A DNA stretch of 64,000 nt from Solanum dulcamara (lineage: Eukaryota; Streptophyta; Magnoliopsida; Solanales; Solanaceae). The stretch covers positions 71,644,421 to 71,708,420 of the forward strand of contig NC_077246.1 of NCBI RefSeq assembly GCF_947179165.1, in the 5' to 3' direction. The notes beneath the pieces were generated by a model, which was not told the DNA's origin, made no database searches, and was given only the letters and a program-made list of their open reading frames with translations. Shown here one piece after another: positions 38,201 through 51,148 of the stretch. Position 1 is the first letter of the stretch. Every line of letters starts with the position of its first letter. The position numbers and the translations under genes are program-made.

Positions 38201-41154
38201 ATCTAATACAGACACAAAAGTCTAGGCATACCCTTTCTTTTGCCACCTCCTTGGTCAACATATCGAGCAGTGTCATTAAACACACGTAGCATTGGAATAA
38301 TTCCATTTGATGTCCCATTTGTTCCACGAATATAACTCCCAGTACCACGAATATTGTGCACAGATACTCCAATTCCTCCAGCAGATTTGCTAATAACAGC
38401 ACACTCCTTAAGAGTGTCATATATGCCCTCAATACTGTCATCTTTCATGCATATCAGGAAGCAGCTACTTAACTGCAAGTTAAGGAAGAAAACTATTAAA
38501 CAACTTTTGTTTGGAAATTACACTCTGAAACTATTTCCTAATCAAATTGACATACTTGAGGTCTTGGAGTTCCAGCATTAAAAAGAGTTGGAGAAGCATG
38601 AGTGAACCATCTTTGAGACATCAAATGATAAGTCTTGATGGCAGATTCAATATCATCCTTGTGGATCCCAACAGAGACTCTCATCAGCATATGTTGAGGC
38701 CTTTCTACAACTTTTCCATCAATCTTTAAAAGGTAAGACCGCTCAAGGGTTTTAAAACCAAAGTAATCATAATCAAAGTCTCTGTCATATATGATCTCAC
38801 TGTCCAATCGAGCTGCATTCTGTGGAACAAAAAGGCAAGTAGTAAATAACTGACCTCCAAACTTCAAAAGTATCAGGGAATCAACTATCATCATCCGCAT
38901 AACACTTCAAATGTGTATACCATCTTGGGCTTAGTTAAATCATGTTTTTATTGAGCCAAAATATTGGGAAAAGTTTATAGATAAACAGATGAAAAATAAT
39001 AATAATAATTAAAAAAAATAACACTTCTTATTTCCTGAAAATAGGTTGTGAAATTCTTAACAAGGCACAAAGACAGGCAATGATCTCATAACTACTTGGT
39101 TGAAGTAGCAGCAACGAAATGATGATGTGCATGAAAAATGAACTGAGAAACTTTTAATCTGTTTCAAGGCTATATGGAAATAAGAGTACATATTCAGGGT
39201 AACTAAGCTATATCAACAGTAATTACGCGAAGAGCACAGGAACAGGTTTGGATACACATTTTGAAATGAGTAAGACACAAAAGACTTGGTGAAACTGGTG
39301 CTTTCCAAAATCAATGACTTTTCTACAATATCTTAATCCACTCAACTGTGTTTATGCTATCATTCAATAAAAAATCAAGCTTTCACTTAAGCAATGTCAT
39401 CCTAGCCTTTAACAAAATAATGTTCAAACAGGGCAATGATACCTTCATTATAATCTCATACACTTCATCAGAAATGAGAGGCGCTTTAAGTCCAGATCTC
39501 TCACTGACATGGTTGTACATGTCCTTAACCCTGTGAAAATCACAAATATCATAAGCAACACCTTTCTACTCTCAATCATTAGAGCAGCATTTTTGTTTCC
39601 AAAGAACTAAAAACACTGATGATAAATAATATTTCAAAGCCCTTACGTCTCAGAAAATATTTTCTTTGTGTTCTTGTGCAGATTGGAAACAGCAATCCTT
39701 GCAGCCAGCTGCAACATAAATACAATTAAACAAATGAATGATTAAATACACCATGATCAGAAAGCAAGAAATCATCTTTAGATGTACCCTCAACAGAAGC
39801 TTTAACTCTATCTGAACAACAAAGGGAGAGAACATAATAATTACTACCCCATTCCAATTTATGACACTTCCCATTTTACAACATTCAAAAATGTTTGACA
39901 GCATTTCACTAGCTATATCAATTGACACAACATTCAATATTCAATCAATGGTTTTATACAATATTCAAAAATGTTTGACGACATTTCACTAGCTATATCA
40001 ATCAACACAACATAATCAAGATAAGTTGTCTTCTTGAGGTACCCAATTTTAGCATTAGTGAAATGGTTGTAGTTACATGTATATATATAATTAAATCATA
40101 TTTAGTTTTCTTACATGGAAAGTGACAACTCAAACTTATTATGATTCCATTATTATCAAGAAAAAAAAGAAAAAAGGAGCGGCTCAAAGAACCACATCTT
40201 TAATTTGTAGATAACAAGATTACAATATTATTGTTATCCACAAATTCACAATGTCGTTCTCCCGATGGTTAAAGGCAAATGTAAATAATCCCTCCAAACA
40301 TTTTTACTTATTCAATTTGAATAATCAAGGAAATAATCTATCTTGATTATATGAATCTCCTATATCAATTTCCCACTATTTGGTCCCATTTCATTAGATT
40401 ACGTAATACTTTTACCTCAAATTAACCCAGAATCTGAAACTAATAATCATTTCCAAATTCAACATACTCAAAACACAAACCAGCAAAACACAGATCAATA
40501 GACATAAAGCAAATCAAAAAATAGCTCAATTGATTGCCTACCTAAAATTTCAACTTAATCAGTACAACTTCAATTGCCACCTTATAATCCCCTCTCCATC
40601 TTTCCAGCCCCTACCCCCAATTTTTTTTAACAAAAAAATAAAAGCAAATCAGAGACTCACACAAGCATAATCACGATGATTCTCACTATTCAGACTTCTT
40701 TCATTAGATTACAAAATACTTTTTACCTCAAATTAACCCAAATTCCAAAACTAATTATCATTTCCAAATTCAACAAATTCAAACACACAAATCAGAAAGA
40801 AAAAAAACACATCAATAGACATAAAGCAAATCGAAGAGTAACCCAACTAATTAACTAAATGAATTTTCACCTTTTCCGTAAAAAATCAAATCTTTGTTTT
40901 AAAAAAAGCAAATGAGAGAGACTCACACAAGCATAATCAGGGTGATTAGCAGTCAAAGCAGCCGCCGTCTCAGCAGCCAATTCATCAAGCTGACTCGTAG
41001 TAACTCCTTTATAAACACCAGCACAAACTTTCTGTGAAACAAGCACCGGGTCACAATGATCAGGACTAAGCCCATAACTCAATTTCTTCAGCCTAGCAGT
41101 AATCTTATCAAAATGAACTGCTTCTTGACGCCCATCTCTCTTCACAACATACAT
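35230..41154 (-). CDS. RNR1: Ribonucleoside-diphosphate reductase large subunit
   Basis: Reduces ribonucleoside diphosphates to dNDPs with the small R2 subunit. Seventeen minus-strand exons: 41154-40927, 39708-39647, 39530-39443, 38819-38556, 38472-38232, 38140-38064, 37904-37734, 37625-37533, 37445-37296, 37204-37118, 37016-36852, 36776-36657, 36350-36148, 36059-35910, 35819-35672, 35495-35412 and 35325-35230. Frames close to 808 residues. The ATP-cone starts MYVVKRDGR. The redox pair is C218 and C444, the thiyl-radical Cys is C429, and N427 and E431 complete the site, all at the same numbers as mammalian R1. The radical-transfer Tyr pair is at 756-757. The tail has the reducing pair C803 and C806 (Cys-Met-Ala-Cys). 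It looks intact. Intron 1 is 1.2 kb. Upstream E2F-type motifs suggest S-phase control. Confidence 0.95.
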
Positions 41155-41267
41155 TCTTCTTCAACTCCTCTTTCTTTTCTTTTTTTCACTGAGGAATTTC
41201 GTCAAACAGTTGGCAGAAGGAACAGATTACAAAAAGAATTTGCTACAATTTCAGTGAGATCTGTGCG

Positions 41268-41276
41268 TATATATAG
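41268..41276 (-). promoter_or_regulatory. TATA box of RNR1
   Basis: ctatatata on the minus strand, 114 bp upstream of the RNR1 start codon, is a good plant TATA element. Confidence 0.6.
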
Positions 41277-41355
41277 AGAGCATTTAACAAACAATTTTTT
41301 TTGAATTTTTTATTTGAATTTCCCTCTTCTTCGTATAACGAAATTTTTTTGAAAT

Positions 41356-41363
41356 TTTCCCGC
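41356..41363 (+). promoter_or_regulatory. E2F-type site upstream of RNR1
   Basis: TTTCCCGC, an exact plant E2F consensus, lies about 80 bp upstream of the RNR1 TATA box. E2F control of RNR genes at S phase is established in plants. Function at this copy is inferred. Confidence 0.6.
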
Positions 41364-41389
41364 TAAATGGGAGAGCGGCTTGTGTGGCG

Positions 41390-41397
41390 TTTGGCGG
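41390..41397 (+). promoter_or_regulatory. Second E2F-like site upstream of RNR1
   Basis: TTTGGCGG, a near match to TTTSSCGC, lies 27 bp further from the gene than the exact site. Paired E2F sites are common in S-phase promoters; this one is weaker. Confidence 0.4.
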
Positions 41398-41626
41398 TAA
41401 AATATTAAATTTGGATAGAAAAGTGGAGGAGAAGCTGGATGTGGGGTCCACTTTGTTGGGATTTTTGTGGAAACTATAATTTGAGATATTTGAGAAAAAA
41501 ATAAAGTTAATGAGATTTTTTTTATTTTTTTTTGTAAATTCATATATTGGTAGAAGGATAGTTTTGGATTTACATTAAAGTTGTTTTCGTATGACCTAAA
41601 AATTATGGATTGGAGTTGTGTGTTTA

Positions 41627-41902
41627 TATTTTTTGTCTCAATTTATATGATGAATTTTGAGAGTTAAATAGTTTAGTTTTTTAATATGAATTCAGGCATG
41701 AAATCTTTTAAATTTCTTGAAATAAGATTTACATATTTGAAAACTATGTAAAAAGATTATAAGTCATAATAATTCGTAATTTAAAAAAATTAAAAGATAT
41801 ATGATATATGGTTAAAGATAGACTTGTTTGAGTTGTAAAAACAAAAAAAAATTGAATCTCGAAATTCAAAAATGTGTCATAAATTGGAACGGAAATAGTA
41901 TT
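41627..41902. mobile_element. Stowaway-like MITE
   Basis: The left end ttttgtctcaatttatatga and right end tcataaattggaacggaaat form inverted repeats of the 'ctccgtctcaatttatatga' kind. The first bases of the left end have decayed. Confidence 0.45.
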
Positions 41903-43148
41903 ATGATAAGTGAGATGTTTTGTGCACCGAAATGTTCTTTTTTCATATATTGGCAATATATTTAGATTCTAGTCTAGAGATATATTCTCACAATTCCTTT
42001 TTAGTTGTCATGTATACTAAAAATAATTGTTTTAAAATAGTTATCAATTTAAACAATCAAGAGAAAATGATTTTTTTTTCAACTTAATCCTTAGTATTAA
42101 TTATTTTAAAATTAAGAGACACATACCAATTTTAATGCTCATTAAATACCAATTTCAATGCTCATTAATAATTTTAGTTTTGCGGCCAATTTTTATAATT
42201 TTTTGTTGTGGTAGGTAGGATCAATTTAGTATGACGAATTGGTTAGCTTTTGTTACAAGATTGGAGTTTCGAAGTTGGACCATTGTGTACTATTTATTTT
42301 AATTGTATTTTTTGGATCCAAACTCCAAGCTTGTAATGAAAGTCAACATATTCACAAATTTGAATTTCAAAATCTTTTTAAAAATTTTAATTCAAAAATT
42401 TGGATTTTAAATTCATTTCACCATGCTTCGCAAAAGGATGTGTTCTTTTCTCTCTATTTTTCGGATAATTATTTTTCACAGCTTAAGTGATTAAAATGTC
42501 ACAAATAACTTCAAATAATCTGTTCGAAATTTGAGATTGTCAAACCAAAATTTAGAAAAAATATATGAGTGTTTAGGACTGGTCAAGCCAAACTTTAGAC
42601 ATCCTTGCAAATGATGTATGAAGTTAGGCTTTCATAAACGTAACTTCAGAGTTATGACATCGTTTGTCTTCTCAAATTAATCTCAAACTGGCTAAATTTG
42701 TAAATTTTTATGCAATACATCAATGACTTAAATGGTGATTTCAAAATCGGCTATTTGTGCACTTGCCTCTAAATATTTTGGTCTCATTTGGACTTTGCAA
42801 CTATGCCCAAAGAAAAGAATGTTTCTGAATTTTAACTTGGGGCTTTTCTAGGATAATTTTCCAGAGGTTTGCATCTATAAGGCCAGTCCATAATCCTTCA
42901 CTTGACTTAAGAAGGTTCTACTAACTAAACAAATATTATAATTTTTATTCCACATTTTTAGTAATCAGTATATATACTTCGGAGTAGTAATTTGTCATCT
43001 TGGATTTCTGATATTAAACTCTACATAACTTACATGAAATTTAATATCAAAAATCAAATGTTGGTTTAATCATTTCGGAGATATACTATAGTTATGGAAA
43101 ATTTTATACTGAAAATTAGACAATTGTACAAGTACTAAATTCTATAAA

Positions 43149-43166
43149 CCCGTGCAAGCACGGGAC
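43149..43166 (-). other. GC-rich hairpin, possible Helitron 3' end
   Basis: cccgtgcaagcacggg is a perfect 7-bp stem with a 2-base loop. On the minus strand it is followed by tttatagaatttagt, close to the CTAGT-like end that plant Helitrons place shortly after such a hairpin. No 5' end was located. Confidence 0.3.
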
Positions 43167-43310
43167 ACATGATGTGCTATTGTAACCAAAATATATACAT
43201 ATACCTACTCACATTTTTGAGAGAAAGTGGGGCCCCCAAAAAAATGAGGCCCCAAGCGATTGCTTTAGTGGCCTTATGAACAAGGCGGTCCTGCATTTTG
43301 GTTCTATATA

Positions 43311-43925
43311 TATAATGGAGTAACTTTGGTCATTGGCAATACAAAACATACAAATTAATCTACTTGTCATATCATGGAAAATCATATTTTCTTATTGACT
43401 CTCCTCTTTCAATTTTCTATAGAAGATGAAAGAAAATTGTGAAATTACACGTGACAGCGCGTATGCCGTATAGTTCACTGTCTACCAAGAATTTATTTCT
43501 GTATGACACCTCAACATGCGTCCTACATGACATCCTACATGTATTATGTCATATAGGATGTATGTATGTGTCTACTTATTCATTTTTACAAGTTTAAATG
43601 TTTACTTGTGCGCAACCAGAGTTGAAGGGTATAAATATAAGCTGAAGCCAAGTTAAAAGGTACAATTGATTATGTATTACTTCTTAATGTTATTAAATAA
43701 AATTGGCATAATATATAAACATAAATATGACGTTTAATTTGACCTTAACTAACATCTATGCCTTCCAACTTTAAGTTAGAGTGTTGGAGACTCAAACTTA
43801 ATGCAAGTTGACTGTCTTTTCTTTGGTTTTATGGAAATAATGCATGCAAATATTTTCCTCCTGCTTTTGACCTGTCTTTAAAAAATGCATTGTCAGGTAC
43901 TATTCCTAAGTCTTTGGAAATATTG
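43311..43925 (+). pseudogene. Relic of an LRR receptor kinase paralogue
   Basis: Positions 43,311-43,430 align, by eye at over 80%, with 45,948-46,075, the promoter-proximal region and signal peptide of the intact receptor kinase. They share ggagtaacttt, acaaattaatctacttgt and catattttcttattga. The relic start codon at 43,374 gives Met-Glu-Asn-His-Ile-Phe-Leu-Leu and soon stops. A second piece (about 43,868-43,925, gcattgtcaggtactattcc) matches the last LRRs of the intact gene near 48,160-48,200. Everything between is lost or replaced. Confidence 0.75.
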
Positions 43926-46021
43926 ATTTCAATCAATTTCCTTACCCCTCAGTTTACGCAATTCACCTGTATTCTTGTGTTTTTGTCAATGTATTCCTCA
44001 ATGTGATGACATTTCAATAAAAGTTTGTGGAAATTTCAATCATTTAGTAACTGTTAATTATAAAAAAGAAATCATTTTATCTATAATGACAAAAAATAAT
44101 AATTTTGTAATTATACATATGTTATGACATGTTTAAAACTAAAAATTTCAAAAGTTTTCAATGCCTTCTCAAATTTCCTGTCGAATCATACTATGTCATA
44201 CTAACTAGAACAGAAGGAGTACAATATAAACAATACACAGACGAACAAATTAAATGAAGAGTGAATAAGTTACGTAAAACCTAAACTATTATTATTTTTA
44301 CGGATTTCATACCTAAACTATCTAATGTTCTTGTAAGGGGTGGAGACCTGGGGTTCAATTGAACCTGTTTGGTTGATGTTCACGTTGAATGCTCCTCCAT
44401 GAAGTTTTAATATGAGTTCATAATAGTTTATGGGTTTTGTAGTTTATGTATGAAACTTGCAAAATGAAAATAGTTGAGTGGTTTATAGCACGATTAAAAC
44501 TATATGAAATTCTGTGTGTGTAATGAGTAATAAAATACAACAATTATAAATTAATCTTTAAAAGTATGATAAGAAATACCAAATGAGGAACGTATTTTAA
44601 GGTTTAAACTTAATTTCTTCTAAGCAACAGTAAATTTTTAACTTTGGTAGTAGTTAGCAAACTTCCAATGAATTCATAAATAACTATTTTGAGCTCAATA
44701 AAAATATACACTTACTACAATTAGAAATTCGAAAAAATTAAATCAAAGATGTGTAATAGAGAGAATAACAAAAAAATAAAAATAAACAGAGAAGAAAAAA
44801 ATATAACATTCGCATCCTTCTTAAGACTTTAATCATAACGATATAGATGAAAAAAGAGATACAAAATCAATACATAATTTTTTGAGTTCTTTTTCAACGC
44901 CTTCTTCCATAACCAATCAAAATTCAAGAGTCATCTTCATCGATTTAAGCTAAAGCATGAAACAAATAGTACATTAATAATATAAGCTCTTCACTACTTT
45001 AACTATAGAAGGAAAATGATAATCTTGGGTGGGGGGCTCATGAAACAAAGAAGATGAATTTGTATAGATAAAAATTAAGGAATGTCAAAAGATATCTTAA
45101 AGTTTTAAATTAAAATTTGGAGGCTATGAATACGAAAAGTATGAGAGTTATAGATATTAAAAATAGCAATTGAATAAGTAATTAGATATGAGTTATGAGA
45201 ATGAATATTTAAAGTAAATAATTAAAAGAAATAAATGATAAATAAATAGATTCCAATAGTTACTTATATGCTGTTTTTTCATACGTCTCAAATTCCTTTT
45301 TTTTAAAAAAATGTTGTAGAAAAGTCACCAAAGTGACTGCTAGTGTTCTCTATGTATCGTTTTTTTTTTCCATCAATGAGATGAATCTCATCCTGCATTT
45401 AATTAGTCAAATGAAGTTAATTACTGAATTAATCCGATTCTTTTGTCTTAATTACTTTATTGTGTTAAGTAAATTGAAGAAGAGAAATAAAAACAAATAC
45501 AAATATGGGAAAAATTAAAAAATATAAGTAATTTAGTTTTTGAAAGAGCAAGATGATATGATACTATTTATATTTAATTAATTAAATAGTTTTTTGTAGC
45601 ATTTTGGTTTAGTAGGAATAGAAATAAAATGGTATTCCAACTTTGCATTTTGGAATTTTCTATTTTTAATAATATATGATGATATGATACATGATATGAT
45701 GATATGTGATGATGATTGACTCCTATTGACTTGGCTCTTAACTATATACATAGAAAATTGATAGCAACATTTCTTATTTCTATTATGACTTATTTCGTTT
45801 TGTGAAACACAACCCAATTAGTGTCCATATCAATAACAAAAATGGACAGATTCTTTTTTCCGTTTACTACTTGTTTTTCTCCTCCGTATGAATCGGTTTT
45901 CACATTTTGGAAAATTATAGTCTATGCTTTTCAACATTTTATTTGTTTTGGTGCTATACATAGTGGAGTAACTTTGATCATTTGAAATACCACACACACA
46001 AATTAATCTACTTGTAATATC
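43926..46021. other. Upstream region of the intact receptor kinase
   Basis: Non-coding AT-rich DNA. The right end of a degenerate MITE (agaacagaaggagtac near 44,207) and a TGATA-rich simple stretch (45,676-45,716) are visible. The final ~70 bp are conserved with the relic at 43.3 kb, so they are the likely leader and core promoter. Confidence 0.45.
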
Positions 46022-49000
46022 ATGGAGAAGCACATTTTCTTATTGATTCTTCTATTTCTAGTTCAATTTTCTGTATCATTTGCTTCCTCAAATGAGACTG
46101 ACCAACAAGCTCTACTAGCTTTCCAAAATCTTATTAAAAGTCCCAGTCATTTTTTGGCCAATAATTGGACCAACAATACTTCTTTTTGCTCTTGGTTCGG
46201 TGTCACTTGCAGTTCAAAAAGACAAAGGGTTGTGACCTTGACTCTTCCTAATTTGCAACTACAAGGCACAATTTCCCCGTCTTTGGCCAATTTGTCCTTC
46301 CTCAGTGTTCTCAATCTCGAGAACAACAGCTTCCACGGTGACATCCCATATGGCCTTGGCCGCTTGCCTCGCTTGCGAGTGATTGATATTCAAAACAATC
46401 AGCTCCACGGAAGTATACCAACAAGTCTATTTCAAAACAGGAGAGTTCAAATCATTTCATTGGCTTTCAATGAACTCAGTGGTGAAATGTGGAGAGGACC
46501 ATGGTATGTACCGGAACTCAGAGTCTTGGATCTCAGGAACAATAGCCTCACGGGTATGATCCCTCTTTCTGTTGGAAATGCCACAAAATTGCTGAACTTC
46601 AGTTTGTCTGGGAATAGAGTCAGTGGCAACATTCCAAAGGAGGTCGGTAATCTGAGCCAACTTGCAGACTTTTCCTTGGCTAATAATCAATTAACAGGTT
46701 CTATTCCCGCAACACTGTTTAATATCTCTTCGTTACTTGCCATACGTTTGCGAAACAATAGCCTTTCTGGTCCTCTGTTGCTAGATGAAGGGAATATTGT
46801 GTCAAATCTAAAGGTATTAAGTATATCTCACAACCAAATTTCTGGTTGTATTCCTTCCAACATTTGCCTGGTACTCACGGAGCTCAAAATGTTGTCTTTA
46901 GCTTTCAACAACATAACTGGAGAAATACCCAGTAATGTTGGTTGTCTAGCCAAGCTCGAGGAGTTCTATATTGGACGTAATGCAATAAGTGGGACTATTC
47001 CTGCTTCATTGGGCAATATTTCCACTCTGCAATATCTTGACTGTTCTCAGTCTCGCATAGTGGGCCAAGTTCCTCAAGAATTAGGGAAGCTATCACATTT
47101 GAGGCTATTAAACTTTGAGCATAATTATAATCTTATTGGTCAAATTCCAGAGGCTATTTTCAACATATCTTCTTTAGAAACAATTGCTTTCAATTACAAC
47201 AATCTTTCGGGGAGAATTCCATCCACTACAGGTCTTTATCTTCCGAGCCTTAAAGGACTTTACCTGGAACACAATCAGCTGGCAGGGGAAATTCCATTGT
47301 TCATAACAAATGCTTCCAAGCTTGAGGTGCTGTCGCTAGCACAAAATTTTCTCACAGGAACTATTCCTGCTAATTTGGGGAATCTTCGTAAGCTGCGATT
47401 ACTGCTCCTATATCATAATCAACTTACCAATGAACCAAGAGAGCGTGAGTTGCGATTCTTTAATTCATTGGCGGACTGTAGGATGTTGCGATATCTACAA
47501 GTGGGTTACAATCCGTTGAATGGTGTTCTGCCCAATTCTATTGGGAATCTTTCATCTACTATTGAAAACTTTGAAATAGAAAATACACACATCGACGGCC
47601 TCATCCCTACAAGTATAGGCAACATGAGCGGTCTAATGACACTAGGCCTTGTAGAAAACAACTTGACAGGGGGTATTCCTTCTGATGTTGGTAAACTTAA
47701 ACAACTTCAAGGGCTGTATCTACATAACAATAAATTGCAGGGACATATTGCCGAGGCAGTATGCCATTTATCTAATTTGGTTGAATTAACTCTAGATGAT
47801 AATGAGCTCACTGGAGTGATCCCAGAATGTATAGGAAATCTAAGCATGCTACAAGTGATTACTTTGAGTTCTAACAAATTATCTTCAACGTTTCCTTTGA
47901 GCCTTTGGAAGATGAGTGGTCTTCTCGTTGTAGACGTATCACAGAATTCAATAGAGGGAGAAGTTCCATTAGATATTGGAGGACTGAAAGTCATTGTAGA
48001 ACTACATCTTTCCAGTAACCACTTTTCAGGCATAATACCAAGCCAATTGGGGGACCTCCAAAACTTGAAGTTTCTTGACCTGTCTAACAATTCATTTTTA
48101 GGCCAAATTCCATTATCCTTTGCCAAGTTGATAAGCTTAGAAGACTTGGATTTGTCTTTAAATGCCTTGTCAGGTACTATTCCTAAGTCTTTGGAAAAAC
48201 TCTTGTACCTTAAAGCCATCAATGTCTCATTTAATGATTTAGAAGGAGAAATACCTTATGGTGGTGTGTTTGCAAATTCCACTCTGCAATCATTTCTCGG
48301 GAATAAAGGTCTTTGTGGAGTGCACATAGTGGATATTCCTGCTTGTGCTATCAATAATCCTGGAAAACAATCAAAGCTTAAGGAGGCTTTGCTAAAAATT
48401 GTTACTCCAGTGGTTATTTCATCCTTTATGATACTCTTGTTGATCTCAATTTGGATAATGAAACAAAAGAAGAAAGGAAAGTCCAAGGATGTGGAAAAGG
48501 TTCCGGAGATCAGAAGTTATCAATTGATTTCTTATCATGAGATTCAAGGAGCAACAAATAATTTTGACGGATCAAATTTAATTGGTGAGGGAAGCTCTGG
48601 CTTTGTGTACAAAGGAACATTATCTTGTGGAACTGTGGTGGCCATAAAGGTTCTGGATTTGGAAAATGAGAAAGTATGCAAGAGGTTTGATACTGAATGC
48701 GAAGTGATGAGAAATGTTAGACACAGAAATCTTGTTCCAGTGATTACTACTTGTTCTAGTGACTATATAAGAGCCTTTGTTCTGGAATATATGTCCAACG
48801 GGAGTCTTGAGAATTGGTTGTACAGTGAAGATTGCCACTTGAACCTTCTTCAAAGAGTCACTGTAATGCTTGATGCATCTATGGCAGTTGAATATCTACA
48901 TCATGGTCATGTCACTCCAATAGTTCATTGCGACTTAAAGCCAGCCAACGTTCTTTTGGATGAAGATATGGTGGCTCATGTTAGTGATTTTGGAATCTCA

Positions 49001-49558
49001 AAAATTTTAGCCATAAGCAAGTCCATGGCACAGACAGAGACATTGGGCACTCTTGGTTACATTGCACCAGGTATAAAAAGTCCACTCTCTTTGATTTTAA
49101 CTTGCCATAACTAAAGCCTCTCCAAATTCTAGAAGTAAAAAAGCAAGTCTAAATTATTTGTACAGAATTATTGTTATATTTCAATTAACATTTCTTCAAT
49201 TCTTTTCGAAGAATATGGCTCGGAGGGAATAGTGTCCACTAGTGGTGATGTTTATAGTTACGGCATCATGTTGATGGAGGTTTTGACCAAAAGAAGGCCA
49301 ACAGATGAAGAGATATGTAATGAAAATCTTGACTTGAGGAAATGGATCACACAAGCATTTTCAGGGACTATTATAGACGTTGTGGATGCCAATCTTTTTT
49401 CTGAGGAAGAACAAATCACTTCTAAAAGTGAAGTCTGCATTGCGTCCATGATAGAATTGGCTTTAGACTGCACAAAGGAAACGCCAGAATCAAGAATAAC
49501 CATGAAAGATGTAGTCAAGAGGCTTAATAAAATCAAGAACACATTTCTGGAAACATAG
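46022..49558 (+). CDS. LRR receptor-like kinase, subfamily XII (EFR/FLS2/Xa21 type)
   Basis: Exon 1 is 46022-49070 and exon 2 is 49212-49558. The 141-bp intron splits the Glu codon of the Ala-Pro-Glu motif. The product has 1131 residues: a signal peptide (about 1-23), an LRR N-cap with a Cys-Ser-Trp-Phe-Gly-Val-Thr-Cys pair, about 22-24 LRRs with GxIP signatures (about 75-770), and a transmembrane segment (about 790-811) followed by KQKKKGKSKD. The kinase has its glycine loop at 855-860, Lys876, the catalytic loop His-Cys-Asp (D971) and DFG (D989). Cys before the catalytic Asp makes it a non-RD kinase, the class typical of pattern-recognition immune receptors. It probably sits in the plasma membrane and senses an extracellular ligand; which ligand cannot be read. 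Without splicing, exon 1 would stop 14 codons into the intron. Confidence 0.93.
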
Positions 49559-51148
49559 AAGTGATTAGCATCTCTTCCGCTGGTGTTCTTTTCCGAGCTA
49601 CAAGTTAATATGATGCTTTTAGTTTACCTGGTTTATTTAGTAATGTCGTCGTCGAGTCATGTACTGTTTGTGCTTCAGAGTGTTGCATTTCCCTCATTTT
49701 GTGATTTCAGATTTGAACCTGTTTCACTTTCTTTATTCGTAACTATGTTTTGAATGCTTGAATAAACCTGTATTAAATTAACAATTATTACATAAGTATT
49801 TAGCTGTACTATTTTACTTCCTTTTGCAAGCTTTAGTTGTTCCATATATCCTGTACTTTTAGTATCCAGTCAACTTGGTAACGCAAATTTTTATGTAAGC
49901 CTAAGTCCCAAATTACTCTCAAATATGTCATCGAACTTTGAAAAAAGAGTTAATTTATGTCATTTGTTAATAGTTGAGTTCAACCATGCTAGTGCCGTTA
50001 CAAAAAGTGTACACAACAAAGGACTCCACAACAATTGGATTCGAACTGAGTCGAAACTGATTCAAGCTCACCCGAATTCAGAAACCCGACCCGAAAATGG
50101 AAATTAGTGCAGAATACCCTACACAATTGCTTAACACAAAACTTGGCAACAGGTTCCGATACACTCTACTGATTACATGTTATCTTCCACTAACACATGT
50201 ATCAGGTACCTTTGTCCACCGATGCTTAGATAGATAAAAGAAAAATCAGCTGCCATTATTTTCTTTCGGATTTGACCATGGATTAATAGTCATCTCAGAT
50301 TTATAGAGTGACAAGTTTTACTCGGATTAATACTTTAGTGTTGGCTCACTTTTGTAACCTGATAAATATAATTATGGAACATCTTAATCGATTTCTGGTA
50401 TTGAACTATGCATAACTTAAGCGGATTTTAATACCGGAAGTTTTAATTACTCGGAGATTACAATTGTTATGCAAAATTTTATATTCAAAGCGTGGTAGCT
50501 AGTTGATTGCTTTTCCTGTGAGAGTACAATAATGCTTCTCAATTATTTATGCAGACAGTGATAGTACAACACCACATGGTAAAAGTAAAACCCCCACCCC
50601 CAAAGAAGATGGATTTCTATATTTTGTAATAATTTAATTTTAAATGTCTATTTTATTCTTAATGAGATGATTTATGGCTGCAAAAACATATACTCCTTCT
50701 GTCACATTTTATGTGACATCGTTTTACTTGGGACAATATTGAAGAAAAAAAGAAAACTTTTGAAACTTGTGGTCTCAAACAATAGTTAGATATTTGTATG
50801 GTTGTATCATTTCATTAAGGATAAAAGAAGAATTTTAAAGTTAAATTATTTCTAATTATAGTGAGATGACATTCTTTTTGGAAGGGACTAAAAAGAAAAA
50901 AGTGTTACAAAAAATGGGACGGAGGGAGTATGAATTATTTTAAATCACAATTCACAAGTTTTAAAAGTTTGTCTATTTTTCTTAAACTTATTGCCAAGTC
51001 AAACGGTATATCATAAATTGAGACAGAGAATAGTAATTTGTATTTTTCAATTATTTTCATTCTTTTTCTTTGGTCGGTTTACTTGTCTGCTATATATATA
51101 TATATCTCTTATCTCAGTAGAATTTCTTAAAAACTCAACAGAAAAACA
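49559..51148. other. Intergenic region between receptor kinase and BURP gene
   Basis: 3' UTR of the kinase, then AT-rich DNA with one MITE (50,691-50,930). A (TA)n stretch at about 51,091-51,106, some 45 bp before the BURP start codon, can serve as TATA box. Confidence 0.45.
50691..50930. mobile_element. Stowaway-like MITE
   Basis: The left end tactccttctgtcacatttt and right end aaaatgggacggagggagta are clear inverted repeats, 240 bp overall, with TA at both tips. Confidence 0.65.

Larger units (their letters stand above)
41398..43310. other. Intergenic region between RNR1 and the receptor-kinase relics
   Basis: No gene. It contains a MITE-like element (41,627-41,902), a GC-rich hairpin (43,149-43,166) and a short ggggcccccaaaaaaatga / ggcggtcctg block near 43,229-43,295 that resembles the end of an old DNA-transposon repeat. 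Confidence 0.4.
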
